From positions 62,001 through 126,000 of the forward strand of contig NZ_JAPZDS010000004.1 in NCBI RefSeq assembly GCF_029813115.1: a DNA stretch of 64,000 nt, written 5' to 3'. The position numbers and the translations under genes are program-made. The stretch comes from Aureimonas sp. SK2 (GTDB taxonomy: Bacteria; Pseudomonadota; Alphaproteobacteria; Rhizobiales; Rhizobiaceae). The notes beneath the pieces were generated by a model. It was not told the DNA's origin, ran no database searches, and worked only from the letters and a program-made list of their open reading frames with translations. This document shows, piece after piece, positions 44,583-53,809 of this stretch. Position 1 is the stretch's first letter. Each line of letters opens with the position of its first letter.

Positions 44583-44975
44583 ATGTATCAGGCCACGACG
44601 CGCCACATCACCGTGAGGGTCACGCCCTCCTATCTCAGCGAGCAGTCCGACCCGCATGCCGGGCAATGGGTCTTCGCCTACCGCGTGGAGATCGAGAACG
44701 GTTCGCGCGAGACGGTGCAGCTCCGCGCGCGGCGCTGGCTGATCACCGACGCGCGCGGGCGCCAGGAGGTCGTGGAAGGGCCGGGCGTCGTCGGCGAGGA
44801 GCCGATCCTGGAGCCCGGCGACAGCTTCACCTACACGTCCGGCTGCCCGCTTCCGACCCCGTCGGGCATCATGCGCGGGCATTACCGCATGCAGTCGATC
44901 GACGGCAGCCTGTTCGAGGTGGAGATCCCCGCCTTCTCGCTCGACGCTCCGGCCGACCGGCGCGTCCTGAACTGA
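44583..44975 (+). CDS. apaG: ApaG (Co2+/Mg2+ efflux-associated protein)
   Basis: ApaG-fold protein of 130 residues (immunoglobulin-like beta sandwich). The signature is complete: TRHITVRVTPSYLSEQSDP, WVFAYRVEIENGS, VQLRARRWLITDARG, VVGEEPILEPGDSFTYTSGCPLPTPSGIMRGHY. Linked genetically to Co2+ and Mg2+ handling in Salmonella; the biochemical function is unresolved. It follows metZ by 79 bp on the same strand, an arrangement common in Rhizobiales, and may be read from the same SAM-controlled transcript. Confidence 0.93.
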   Translation: MYQATTRHITVRVTPSYLSEQSDPHAGQWVFAYRVEIENGSRETVQLRARRWLITDARGRQEVVEGPGVVGEEPILEPGDSFTYTSGCPLPTPSGIMRGHYRMQSIDGSLFEVEIPAFSLDAPADRRVLN

Positions 44976-45119
44976 CGATTAGGCGCGACCGCGCCGCCGG
45001 CCTCACGGCGCCTCCCCTCGCTGATCCGAGAATCCGAGGAACATTTTCGCGATCTCGACCTCTGAGCCTTGAATACGGAGCCAGCCAAACATTCTAGAAG
45101 GGATGGGAGGGCTCCTTGG

Positions 45120-46601
45120 ATGACGACTATCGGCGCTGCGGCAAAGGAAACAGGCAAGGACGACGCCTCGCCCGCCTATACGAACACAATGCTGTTCGGA
45201 CTCGTGGCCGGACCCGCGCTCGGCCTTCTCCTCTACGCCCTCATACCCGGCGACAGTCTCGGCTACGAAGGGCGAGCGGTTCTCGCCGCGACGGCGGTGA
45301 TGGCGGTCTACTGGATCACCGAAGCCCTGCCGCTGCCCGCCACCGCGCTGATCCCGCTCTTCCTCCTGCCGATCATCGGTGCGGCGCCGATCGACGCCAT
45401 CGCTCCCGCCTACGCCAACCCCGTCATCTTCATGTATATGGGCGGCTTCGTGCTGGCGCTCGCCATCGAGAAATGAGGTCTTCACCGGCGCATCGCGCTG
45501 ATGATCATCAACGCCGTCGGCACAGCGCATCGGCGGATCGTGCTGGGCGTCATGCTGGCCACCGGCCTTCTCACCCTCTTCATCTCCAATGCCGCGACCG
45601 CCCTCATGATGCTGCCGGTGGCTCTCGCACTGATTTCCGAGATGCGCGAGAAGGCGCTTCTGGACGAGAGCGACGCCAGGCGTTTCGCCAAGTGCCTGTT
45701 GCTCGCGGTGGCCTACACGGCGACGATCGGCGGACTGGCGACCCTCGTCGCCGCCGTGCCCAACGCGCTTCTGGCCGCGATCGCGCGCGAGGAGCTCGGA
45801 CGCACCGTCACCTTCGCGCAGTGGCTTCTGTTCGCCGGCCCCCTCGCACTGATCATGCTCGGCTTCCTCTACGTCTACCTCACGCGCATCGCCTTCCGGA
45901 TCGAGGGCAAGGGCTCGACGGGACGATCGGTCGACTTCGTGCGCGAGGAGCTTGCCAAGCTCGGCCCCATCGGCATGGAGGAGAAGATCGTGGGCGCGGT
46001 GTTCCTTGCCACCGCCTTTCTCTGGATCTTCAAGTCGGCCATCGGACTCGGCTTCCTGCACGACGCGACGATCTCGATGCTGGCGACGGTGTCGCTCTTC
46101 GCCCTGCCCTCTCGCGACCCTAACGGTCGAATTCTCGACTGGAAGGACATGCGCAAGCTCCCGTGGGGCATCCTTCTCCTATTCGGAGGCGGCCTGGCGC
46201 TTGCGGTGAGCTTCTCGGCCGCAGGGGTCAACGACTGGATCGCCGTCTCGCTGGCGGTGCTCGAACGCTATCAGACCTTTCTGGTGATCGGGCTCCTGAC
46301 GGTGATCGTGCTGGCGATGACCGAAATCCTGTCCAACACGGCGGTGTCCAACCTCGTGCTGCCCCTCTGCATCGGGCTCGGGGCTGCCGTGGGCATGGAC
46401 CCGCTGCCGCTGATGGCCGCCACGGCGCTGGCGGCCGGGTCGTGCTACATGCTGCCGGTCGCGACGCCCCCGAACACCGCGGTCTTCAGCTCCGGCGAGT
46501 TGTCCGTCGCCGACATGGCCAAGGCCGGCGTCTGGCTGAACGTCCTGTCGGTGATCCTGATCACCCTGGCGGTCTATTATTGGCTGCCCGTCGTCATGTA
46601 G
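45120..46601 (+). pseudogene. DASS/SLC13 sodium:dicarboxylate-type transporter, interrupted by one in-frame TGA
   Basis: Reads as a 493-codon DASS (SLC13) carrier with a single stop, TGA at 45474-45476. Upstream codons give VIFMYMGGFVLALAIEK; downstream in the same frame comes GLHRRIALMIINAVG, where family members have EKWGLHRRIAL. The TGA thus replaces an expected TGG (Trp). No other stop or shift follows, and key motifs persist (SNAATALMMLPVALAL, then MTEILSNTAVSNLVLPLC). It could be a recent nonsense mutation, a base-calling error or read-through. Restart at ATG 45501 would make a 366-residue product lacking the first helices. GGAGG precedes ATG 45120. Confidence 0.85.
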
Positions 46602-46605
46602 GCGT

Positions 46606-47913
46606 TCAGCCGAAGCGCTCGATCACCGGCGACGCCGGCTCGACACTCTCGCCCAGGCGCATGGCCGAGCGCACGCGCGCCTCCGCGCAATCCGCCGCCG
46701 CCTGGCTGCGAGCGTGGATCAAGCAGAGCGGCTCGCCCGGCCGGATGCTCGTTCCGAGCGGCGCGATCGCCGCAAGCCCGACTGCCGGATCGACGGGATC
46801 GCCGGGCAGGGTGCGCCCGCCGCCAAGCTCCACGACCGCGAGCCCCAGCGCACGCGTGTCGATCGCCGCAAGGACGCCCGCTTCCGCCGCCTCGACCGCT
46901 CGAACGACGGGCGCGGTGGGCAGGGAGCGGCCGGGATTGTCCACGAGATCCGCCGGCCCGCCGAGCAGCGCCACCATCCGCGCGAAGCGCTCCGCCGCCC
47001 GACCCTCGGCGAGCGCCGTCTGTGCCGCCGCCTTCCCCTCGACCGCCGTCCGCGCAAGGCCGCCGGCCGCGAGGGCTTCACCGGCCAGCGCCAGCGTCAC
47101 GTCTTCCAGGCGCGCATCGCGCCGCTCGCCGGTGAGGAAGCGGATGGCGTTGGCGACTTCCAGCGCGTTGCCGGCATCGCGGGCCAGCGGCTCGTCCATC
47201 CCGGTGAGGAGCGCCGTGCAACGCAAGCCCGCTCCTTTGGCGACGTCGACCAATGCGCGCATCAGTGCCCGTGCGTCGTCGGCTTCGGCCATGAAGGCGC
47301 CGGAGCCCGTCTTTACGTCGAGTACCAGCGTACCGATGCCCGATGCGAGCTTCTTGGACAAGATGGAGGCGGTGATCAGCGGGATCGATTCCACCGTCGC
47401 CGTGATGTCGCGAACGGCGTAGATGCGCCCGTCCGCGGGCGCGAGGCGCCGGCTCGGGCCGACGATGGCGCAGCCGGCCTCGCGTACCGCGCGGCGCAGC
47501 GTCTCGCTGTCCGGCGTCACCTGATAGCCGGGGATGGATTCCAGCTTGTCCAGCGTGCCGCCGGTATGGCCGAGGCCGCGCCCCGAGATCATGGGGATGT
47601 AGGCGCCGCAGGCGGACAGGATCGGTGCGAGCATGAGGGAGACGTTGTCGCCGACGCCGCCGGTGGAGTGCTTGTCGAGGACCGGACCCGGCAGATCCGA
47701 CCAGTCCAGCACCTCGCCGGAATCGCGCATGGCCAACGTCAGCGCGACCGTCTCCGCCTTATCCATGCCGCGCAGGAAGACGGCCATCGCGAAGGCGGCG
47801 ATCTGGCCTTCGCCGACGCGCCCCTCGGCCACGCCCGCGATGAAATCCGCGATCTCCGCGCCGGAAAGCGCATGCCCGTCGCGCTTCCGCCGGATGATCT
47901 CCTGGGGCAGCAT
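46606..47913 (-). CDS. deoA: Thymidine phosphorylase
   Basis: Enzyme of 435 residues that splits thymidine or deoxyuridine with phosphate to the base and 2-deoxyribose-1-phosphate. Glycosyltransferase family 3 motifs are clear: the N-terminal LPQEIIRRKRDGHALSGAEI and the active-site loop LDKHSTGGVGDNVSLMLAPI (phosphate and base contacts), then VLDVKTGSGAFM. Length is typical of DeoA. Its ATG overlaps the stop of the purine nucleoside phosphorylase gene by one base, so it ends the salvage operon. It is convergent with the interrupted transporter (4 bp). Confidence 0.95.
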   Translation of the reverse strand: MLPQEIIRRKRDGHALSGAEIADFIAGVAEGRVGEGQIAAFAMAVFLRGMDKAETVALTLAMRDSGEVLDWSDLPGPVLDKHSTGGVGDNVSLMLAPILSACGAYIPMISGRGLGHTGGTLDKLESIPGYQVTPDSETLRRAVREAGCAIVGPSRRLAPADGRIYAVRDITATVESIPLITASILSKKLASGIGTLVLDVKTGSGAFMAEADDARALMRALVDVAKGAGLRCTALLTGMDEPLARDAGNALEVANAIRFLTGERRDARLEDVTLALAGEALAAGGLARTAVEGKAAAQTALAEGRAAERFARMVALLGGPADLVDNPGRSLPTAPVVRAVEAAEAGVLAAIDTRALGLAVVELGGGRTLPGDPVDPAVGLAAIAPLGTSIRPGEPLCLIHARSQAAADCAEARVRSAMRLGESVEPASPVIERFG

Positions 47914-48713
47914 CAGGCGGCGATGTCCGGCAGGGCCTGCGTGAGGATGCGCGCGAGCCGGGCGCCGCCCAGCGGGGCGACCTCCTTGGTTTCCGCATGG
48001 CTCAACTCGTTGCCGGTGATGCCGGCGCCCATGTTGGTGATCACGGAGGCCGCGACGACACGAAGGCCGAGGAAGCGCGCGAGAATCGTCTCGGGGACGG
48101 TCGACATGCCCACGGCATCCGCTCCCAGGACCTTCGCCATGCGGATTTCGGCCGGCGTCTCGAAGGACGGGCCGGAGAACCAGAGGTAGACGCCCCGGTG
48201 CAGCGCCTCGCCCGCCTTGGCCGCCCCATTCAGCATGGCCCTGCGCAGGGCCTCGTCGTAGGCCGTGGTCATGCCGACGAAGCGCGCATCCGAAGGCTCG
48301 CCGATCAAAGGGTTGCGACCGGAAAACGCGATATGGTCCTCGATCAGCATGACCTCGCCCGGCTGGATGCCGGGATTGACCGATCCAGCGGCGTTGGTCA
48401 GCATCAGGATCTCGATGCCGACTGCCTTCAACGCCTCCAGCGCCGGGCGCATCGCGGCCGGATCGCCGGATTCGTAGTAGTGGATGCGTCCCGACAGGAT
48501 CACGACCTCGACGCCGGCGAGATGCCCGATCACCACCTCGCCCGCATGGCCGCTGACGGCCGAGACCGGCATGCCGGGCAGCGCGGCATAGGGAATGCGC
48601 TTCGGGTCGGCCACCGCCCCCACCAGCGCGCCAAGGCCCGAGCCGAGCACCAGCGCGACGCGGGGCGCGCGGGCGCCGAGATGCGAGCGGAGTGCTTCGG
48701 CCAGCTCGCTCAT
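47913..48713 (-). CDS. Purine nucleoside phosphorylase (trimeric PNP type)
   Basis: Enzyme of 266 residues that cleaves inosine and guanosine with phosphate. Motifs of the low-molecular-mass trimeric class are present: VALVLGSGLGALVG, SGRIHYYESGDPA, LTNAAGSVNPGIQPGEVMLIEDHI and GPSFETPAEIRMAKVLGADAVGMSTVPE. ATG 48713 overlaps the cytidine deaminase stop (ATGA) and its stop overlaps the deoA start. Similar enzymes are called DeoD, PunA or XapA; specificity cannot be settled here, so no symbol is given. Confidence 0.93.
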   Translation of the reverse strand: MSELAEALRSHLGARAPRVALVLGSGLGALVGAVADPKRIPYAALPGMPVSAVSGHAGEVVIGHLAGVEVVILSGRIHYYESGDPAAMRPALEALKAVGIEILMLTNAAGSVNPGIQPGEVMLIEDHIAFSGRNPLIGEPSDARFVGMTTAYDEALRRAMLNGAAKAGEALHRGVYLWFSGPSFETPAEIRMAKVLGADAVGMSTVPETILARFLGLRVVAASVITNMGAGITGNELSHAETKEVAPLGGARLARILTQALPDIAA

Positions 48714-49105
48714 CGGACGGCGTCCTTCGGGAAGGCCTTCGGCAGAAGCTCGTCCATCAGCACGGTCTCGACCACACCCTCGGTCGCATCGCACAGGAAG
48801 ACGCGGGTCTCGGGCCGAGCGAACTCGGCGATGCGCTGGCGGCAGCCGCCGCAAGGCGAACAGGCGCGCAGGCGCTCCGCCACCACCGCGATCTCGGCGA
48901 TCTTGCCGCCGCCGTCCATCACCATGTGGGCGATGGCCGTCGTCTCGGCGCACCAGCCCTCGGGGAAGCTCACGACCTCGATGTTGCAGCCCGCATAGAT
49001 GCGCCCATCCTCCGTGCGCAGCGCGGCTCCGACCGGGAAGTTGGAATAGGGTGCGTGGCACTTCTTCATCGCCGCGCGGGCCTTGAGGAAGAGGTCTTCG
49101 GACAT
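48710..49105 (-). CDS. cdd: Cytidine deaminase
   Basis: Zinc enzyme of 131 residues that converts cytidine and deoxycytidine to uridine forms. The metal-binding and catalytic motifs are GWCAETTAIAHM (Cys, catalytic Glu) and CSPCGGCRQRI (two Cys), with AGCNIEVVSFPEG before them. This is the small homotetrameric class with three Cys ligands. The start at 49105 follows the ABC permease stop by 32 bp. Overlap with the downstream phosphorylase gene couples the salvage steps: uptake, deamination, then phosphorolysis. Confidence 0.95.
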   Translation of the reverse strand: MSEDLFLKARAAMKKCHAPYSNFPVGAALRTEDGRIYAGCNIEVVSFPEGWCAETTAIAHMVMDGGGKIAEIAVVAERLRACSPCGGCRQRIAEFARPETRVFLCDATEGVVETVLMDELLPKAFPKDAVR

Positions 49106-49137
49106 GAGGAACCTTGGGCGTTCGAGGATGGGCGCTG

Positions 49138-50106
49138 TCAGCGCTCTTTCACGTAAGGGACGCCGCCGGCCTTCGGCGGACGCGACTTGCCGACGAAGCC
49201 GGCCAAGAGGATCACCGTCAGGATATAGGGCAGCGCCTGGACGAACTGTGGCGGGATCTGCCCGATGCCGGGCAGCGGCGTCGTCTGGAGGCGGATCGAG
49301 GCGGCGTCGAGGAAGCCGAACAGGAGGCAGGCGAGAAGCGTCGGCACCGGCTTCCAGTTGGCGAAGATCAGGGCGGCGAGCGCGATATAGCCGCGCCCCG
49401 CCGTCATCTCGCGCGTGAAGCCTGCCGACTGGGCCATGGCGAGATAGGTGCCCGCGAGCCCCGTCAGCACGCCGCAGATAATCACCGCGCGGTATCGCAG
49501 CCAGGCGACGGAAATGCCAGCTGTGTCCACGGCGCCGGGATTCTCGCCGACGGCCCGCAGGCGAAGGCCGAAGCGGGTGCGGTAGAGCACCCACCAGGTG
49601 AATGGCACGGCCAGGAAGGCCAGCCAGACCAGGGCGTTCTGGCCGGACAGGAGGCCGGAATAGACGAAGCCGACCACCGGCACGTCGCGCAGCGCCTCCG
49701 CGCCCGGCAGCTCGATCCCGAGGAAGCGCTGGTCGGCCCCGAGCGGCGGGGTGACGCCGCCCTGCATGAACCAGGCGCTGCCGAGGATGATCGTGAGGCC
49801 CGAGGCGATGAAGTTGAGCGCGACGCCCGAGACGATCTGGTTGCCGCGATAGGTGATGGAGGCGAGGCCGTGGACGAGGGCGAAGAGGACGGCGACAGAG
49901 ACGCCGGTCAGGAGGCCGAGGATCGCGGAGCCCGAGACGGCCGCGGCCGCGGCCGAGGCGAAGGCGCCGGCCAGCATCTTGCCCTCCAGCCCGATGTCGA
50001 AGACGCCGGACCGCTCGGAGTAGAGGCCCGCGAGCGCCGCGAAGATCAGCGGCGTCGATAGGCGGATGGTGGAATCGAGGAGATTGAGGAGACCGGCGAG
50101 ATCCAT
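49138..50106 (-). CDS. Nucleoside ABC transporter permease (NupQ-type)
   Basis: Inner-membrane permease of 322 residues with about 8-9 hydrophobic segments. The BPD_transp_2 family motif is FAALAGLYSERSGVFDIGLEGKMLAGAFASAAAAAVSGSA, followed by VAWLRYRAVIICGVLTGLAGTYLAMAQSAGFTREMTAGRGYIALAALIF. Encoded immediately after its partner permease (one-base overlap). It forms a heterodimer channel with that partner, powered by the twin-ABC ATPase and fed by the BMP binding protein. Substrates are inferred to be nucleosides from the co-encoded cdd, phosphorylase and deoA. Confidence 0.92.
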   Translation of the reverse strand: MDLAGLLNLLDSTIRLSTPLIFAALAGLYSERSGVFDIGLEGKMLAGAFASAAAAAVSGSAILGLLTGVSVAVLFALVHGLASITYRGNQIVSGVALNFIASGLTIILGSAWFMQGGVTPPLGADQRFLGIELPGAEALRDVPVVGFVYSGLLSGQNALVWLAFLAVPFTWWVLYRTRFGLRLRAVGENPGAVDTAGISVAWLRYRAVIICGVLTGLAGTYLAMAQSAGFTREMTAGRGYIALAALIFANWKPVPTLLACLLFGFLDAASIRLQTTPLPGIGQIPPQFVQALPYILTVILLAGFVGKSRPPKAGGVPYVKER

Positions 50107-51245
50107 CAGCGTGCCTCCCCGCCGGCCGGCTTCGGCCCGGTCTCGCGCAGGCGAAGGAAGCCGTACATCACGCCGACGCCCGGCCGCAGCATGTTTTCGA
50201 GCGCGCCCGCGAAGAGGATCACGAGCCCCTGAATGATGACGATCATGTCGCGCGAGATGGTCGGCATGTCGAAGGCGAGTTCGGCGCCGCCCTGGTAGAG
50301 CACGCCGAACAGTAGCGCGGCGGGAATGATGCCGGCCGGATGGCCCCGGCCCATCAGCGCGACGGCGATGCCGACGAACCCCGCGCCGGCCGGGAAGTTG
50401 AGCTGCAACCGGTACTGGTCGCCCATCACCGAATTCAGCGCCATGAGGCCCGCGAGACCACCGGAGATCAGCATGATGGTGACGACGAGCCGCGTCTCCT
50501 TCATGCCGGCATAGCGCGCGGCGGACGGCGAGAAGCCGAGGGTGCGGATCTCGTAGCCGAGGCGCGTGCGCCAGATCAGCACCCAGACCGCGACGGCCGC
50601 CAGAAGGGCCACGAAGAAGGTGACGTTGAGCGGCGCACCGCCGAGATTGGCGCCGAAGGCCTCGAACAAGGGTCCGAGCTTGGGCAGTTGGCCGCCGACG
50701 TCGAACTGGCGCGTCTCGGGCTGCATGGTCCCGAGCGGACGCAGGACGTTGACCAGGAGATAGACCATCAGCGCCGAGGCGATGAAGTTGAACATGATGG
50801 TGGTGATGACGACGTGGCTGCCGCGCTTGGCCTGGAGATAGCCCGGCAGGAAGGCCCAGGCTGCGCCCACGGCGAAGGCCGCGACCACGGCCAGCGGCAG
50901 GTTGATCCACCAGGGCAGGATCGAGCCGAGATTGAGCGCCACGAAGGCGACCCCGAGCCCGCCGACATAGGCCTGCCCCTCGCCGCCGATGTTGAACAGG
51001 CCGCCGTGGAAGGCGACCGCGACGGCGAGGCCCGTCAGGATGAAGTTGGTGGCATAGAACAGAGTGAAGCCGACGCCCTCGCCGTAGCCGAAGGCGCCGC
51101 GCAGCATGAGTTGCGCCGCTTCGATCGGGCTCTCGCCGACGGCCAGCACCACTAGCCCGGCCACCAGGAAGGCGACAACGACGTTGAGAAGCGGAATGAC
51201 GCCGTGGTCGATCCAGGCGGGCAGCTTGGCATAGGGTCGGCTCAT
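50106..51245 (-). CDS. Nucleoside ABC transporter permease (NupP-type)
   Basis: Inner-membrane permease of 379 residues, BPD_transp_2 family, longer than its partner. Motifs include VAVAFHGGLFNIGGEGQAYVGGLGVAFVAL (the conserved loop before TM4), ITTIMFNFIASALMVYLLVNVLRP, and GYEIRTLGFSPSAARYAGM with the EAA-like coupling helix. The ATG at 51245 overlaps the stop of the VOC gene (ATGA) and its stop shares one base with the next permease. Same transport system as the twin-ABC ATPase. Confidence 0.92.
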   Translation of the reverse strand: MSRPYAKLPAWIDHGVIPLLNVVVAFLVAGLVVLAVGESPIEAAQLMLRGAFGYGEGVGFTLFYATNFILTGLAVAVAFHGGLFNIGGEGQAYVGGLGVAFVALNLGSILPWWINLPLAVVAAFAVGAAWAFLPGYLQAKRGSHVVITTIMFNFIASALMVYLLVNVLRPLGTMQPETRQFDVGGQLPKLGPLFEAFGANLGGAPLNVTFFVALLAAVAVWVLIWRTRLGYEIRTLGFSPSAARYAGMKETRLVVTIMLISGGLAGLMALNSVMGDQYRLQLNFPAGAGFVGIAVALMGRGHPAGIIPAALLFGVLYQGGAELAFDMPTISRDMIVIIQGLVILFAGALENMLRPGVGVMYGFLRLRETGPKPAGGEAR

Positions 51246-51691
51246 GCCGGCTCCTCGGAAGGCGGGGTCAGATCGATGCGGCCGGCCGCATCGAGCGGGA
51301 AGAAGGGGTTGTGGGCGAGTTCCCACAGATGACCGTCGGGATCGGCGAAATAGCCGGAATAGCCGCCCCAGAACACCTTGTGCGGCGGCTTGACCGGCTC
51401 GGCGCCCGCCGCGACGGCTTGCGCGAACAGCCGGTCGGTCTCCGCCTCGGACGGCAGGTTGATCGCGAGCGTGATGCCGCGAAAGCGCGGCAGGGGCTCG
51501 TGCGTCAGTCCGGCATCCCCGGCGAGGTCGCTTGCTCCGAAGAGCGAAAGGACGACCCCCTCCCCTTGCAGGAAGACGACCTTGTCGTTGCCCTGGTCGG
51601 TACGCGTCCAGCCGAGCGCCTCGTAGAAACGCGCGGCGCGCAGGAGGTCGGCCACGCCGAGCGTGACGAGCGGAATGCGCGCATCCTTCAT
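51242..51691 (-). CDS. VOC-family (glyoxalase/bleomycin-resistance fold) protein
   Basis: Protein of 149 residues with two beta-alpha-beta-beta-beta modules of the VOC superfamily: PLVTLGVADLLRAARFYEALGWTRT at the start and YSGYFADPDGHLWELAHNPF near the end, with the metal-binding Glu of the second module (LWELAH). The enzymatic reaction is unknown. It is embedded in the nucleoside operon with ATGA overlaps on both sides, so it is translated with the transporter. That position, between ATPase and permease genes, suggests a role linked to nucleoside use but gives no direct clue to the substrate. Confidence 0.85.
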   Translation of the reverse strand: MKDARIPLVTLGVADLLRAARFYEALGWTRTDQGNDKVVFLQGEGVVLSLFGASDLAGDAGLTHEPLPRFRGITLAINLPSEAETDRLFAQAVAAGAEPVKPPHKVFWGGYSGYFADPDGHLWELAHNPFFPLDAAGRIDLTPPSEEPA

Positions 51692-53217
51692 TCGGCGGCC
51701 TCGCGGCGCGTCTCGCCCGCCATCAGGAGGCCGATCTCGCCCTCGTCCGCTTCCGGCCCGACCTCGCCGACGATGCGGCCGGCGAACATCACGAGGATGC
51801 GGTCGGCGAGCGAGCGGATCTCGTCGAGCTCGACCGAGACCAGGAGCACCGCCTTGCCCGCGTCGCGCATTTCGACCACGCGCCGGTGGATGAACTCGAT
51901 GGCGCCGACATCGACGCCGCGCGTCGGCTGGCCGATCAGGAGCACCGCGGGATCGCGCTCCATCTCGCGCGCCAGCACGATCTTCTGCTGGTTGCCGCCG
52001 GAGAAGTTGGCGGTTTTCAGTTCGCAGGAGGGCGGGCGGATGTCGTAGGCCTCGATCTTCGCCTTGGCGTCATCGCGCATCGCCTTGACGTTCAGGAACG
52101 GGCCGGAGCCGAAGGCGGGATCGCGGTGATAGCCGAGGATCGCGTTTTCGCACTCCTGGAAGGGCAGGACGAGACCGACATGGTGCCGGTCCTCCGGCAC
52201 GTGGGCGAGGCCTCGTGCGCGCATCTCGGCCGGATCGAGCGCCTCCGTCGGGTCCAGCGTCTCGCCTTGGAGGCGCATCGTGCCGCGCTCGGCACGGCGG
52301 ATCCCTGAGAGCGCCTCCAGAAGCTCCGACTGACCGTTGCCGGCGACGCCCGCGATGCCGACGATCTCGCCGGCCCGCACGCTGAACGTGACGTCGTCCA
52401 CCATGGCGACGCCGCGCGAATCGCGCACCGACAGACCCTCGACCTCCAGCAGCGGGGCACCCGGCGCGGCCGGCTTCTTGTCCACCCGCAGGAGGACGCG
52501 TCGGCCGACCATCAGCTCGGCGAGCTCGCCCGCGCTGGTCTCGCGCGTCGGGCGCGTCGCGACGATCTCGCCCCGGCGCATGACCGAGACGTTGTCGGTC
52601 ACGTCCAGGATCTCGCGCAGCTTGTGGGTGATGAGGACGATCGTCTTGCCCTCGGACCGGAGCTGGCGGAGGACGGCGAAGAGCTGATCGGCCTCCGCGG
52701 GAGTGAGAACGCCCGTCGGCTCGTCGAGGATCAGGATCTCGGCGCCGCGATAGAGCGCCTTTAGGATCTCGACCCGCTGCTGGAGGCCGACCGGCAGCGT
52801 CTCGACCACCGCGTCCGGATCGATCGCCAGCCCGTGTTCCCTTTCGAGGCGCAGGAGTTCGGCCCGCGCGCGGCGGATGCCGGGCGACAGGAGGCCCGAC
52901 TGCTCGGCGCCGAGCATGATGTTTTCCAGAACCGTGAACGGCTCCACCAGCATGAAGTGCTGGTGGACCATGCCGATGCCGGCGGCGATCGCCGCGTTGG
53001 AATCAGGGATCGCAATCGGCTTGCCGGCGACGCGGATCTCGCCTTCGTCGGCCTGATAGAAGCCGTAGAGGATCGACATCAGCGTCGACTTGCCGGCCCC
53101 GTTCTCGCCGACGATGCCGTGGATCGTGCCCTTTTCCACCACGAGATTGATGTCGCGGTTGGCGCGCACCGCGCCGAAACTTTTGGAGATGCCGATCAGC
53201 TCGATCGCAGAGGCCAT
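51688..53217 (-). CDS. Nucleoside ABC transporter twin-ATPase (NupO-type)
   Basis: ATP-binding subunit of 509 residues with two ABC cassettes. The first has Walker A VGENGAGKSTLM (about 37), signature PVGLQQRVEILKALYRGAEILILDEPTGVL. The second has a degenerate Walker A (AGVAGNGQSELLEALSG) and signature FSGGNQQKIVLAREMERDPAVLLIGQPTRGVD. This asymmetric pattern is characteristic of nucleoside and ribose importers. First gene of the operon; its stop overlaps the VOC gene. The 157-bp upstream region is divergent to a thioesterase gene and shows no clear operator. Confidence 0.94.
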   Translation of the reverse strand: MASAIELIGISKSFGAVRANRDINLVVEKGTIHGIVGENGAGKSTLMSILYGFYQADEGEIRVAGKPIAIPDSNAAIAAGIGMVHQHFMLVEPFTVLENIMLGAEQSGLLSPGIRRARAELLRLEREHGLAIDPDAVVETLPVGLQQRVEILKALYRGAEILILDEPTGVLTPAEADQLFAVLRQLRSEGKTIVLITHKLREILDVTDNVSVMRRGEIVATRPTRETSAGELAELMVGRRVLLRVDKKPAAPGAPLLEVEGLSVRDSRGVAMVDDVTFSVRAGEIVGIAGVAGNGQSELLEALSGIRRAERGTMRLQGETLDPTEALDPAEMRARGLAHVPEDRHHVGLVLPFQECENAILGYHRDPAFGSGPFLNVKAMRDDAKAKIEAYDIRPPSCELKTANFSGGNQQKIVLAREMERDPAVLLIGQPTRGVDVGAIEFIHRRVVEMRDAGKAVLLVSVELDEIRSLADRILVMFAGRIVGEVGPEADEGEIGLLMAGETRREAAE

Positions 53218-53374
53218 GCCGATCCCGTCGCCCGTCTTACGTGTCCGTCAGATTATCGACGTGCGCGCCGAAGCGCCAGACGGGCCTGACCGCGCAAATA
53301 GGCCGCACGGGGCCTTGATCCACAGCCGGCGCTCGGCCCATGTGGGCCGCAGACCAGCGAGCTTTGGAAATCCG

Positions 53375-53809
53375 ATGTCAGACACGCCCCGCCCGAAGCG
53401 CCAGAGCCGCGCCGACTACCGCGCCTTCGTGCCCGTGACCACCCGCTGGTCCGACAACGACATGTACGGCCATATGAACAACGCGGCCTACTACGCCTTC
53501 TTCGACACGGCGGTGACGAGCTGGCTCTTCGGCACCGGCCTGTCGGCTGAGGGTTCGATGTTCTTCGTCGCCGAGACGGGCTGCCGCTACCTCTCGGAGG
53601 TCGGCTATCCCGATCGCGTGGCCGTCGGCCTTCGGGTAGGCCATGTCGGCACGTCGTCCATCCGCTACGAGATCGGCATCTTCCGCAACGACGAGGATCT
53701 CGCGGCCGCCGAGGGCCTGTTCGTCCACATCCACATCGACAAGGCGACCCGCCGGCCCGCGCCGGTGCCGGACATCCTGCGCGACGCGCTGAAGGCGTTG
53801 CAGCCATGA
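53375..53809 (+). CDS. Acyl-CoA thioesterase (4HBT hot-dog family)
   Basis: Hot-dog-fold protein of 144 residues. The motif VTTRWSDNDMYGHMNNAAYYAFFDTA contains the catalytic Asp (SDNDMYGH) of the 4-hydroxybenzoyl-CoA thioesterase/FcbC-YbgC group. It then follows VGLRVGHVGTSSIRYEIGIF. It hydrolyses an acyl-CoA thioester; the acyl group is unknown. It runs opposite to the nucleoside genes on both sides and overlaps slyX (ATGA), forming a two-gene unit inserted in the nucleoside cluster. Confidence 0.88.
   Translation: MSDTPRPKRQSRADYRAFVPVTTRWSDNDMYGHMNNAAYYAFFDTAVTSWLFGTGLSAEGSMFFVAETGCRYLSEVGYPDRVAVGLRVGHVGTSSIRYEIGIFRNDEDLAAAEGLFVHIHIDKATRRPAPVPDILRDALKALQP

Noticed and set aside
45501-46601. 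A separate 366-residue transporter gene starting at 45501
   Set aside because: The frame continues directly from the preceding 118 codons of the same family through a single TGA, so it is the 3' part of one interrupted gene.
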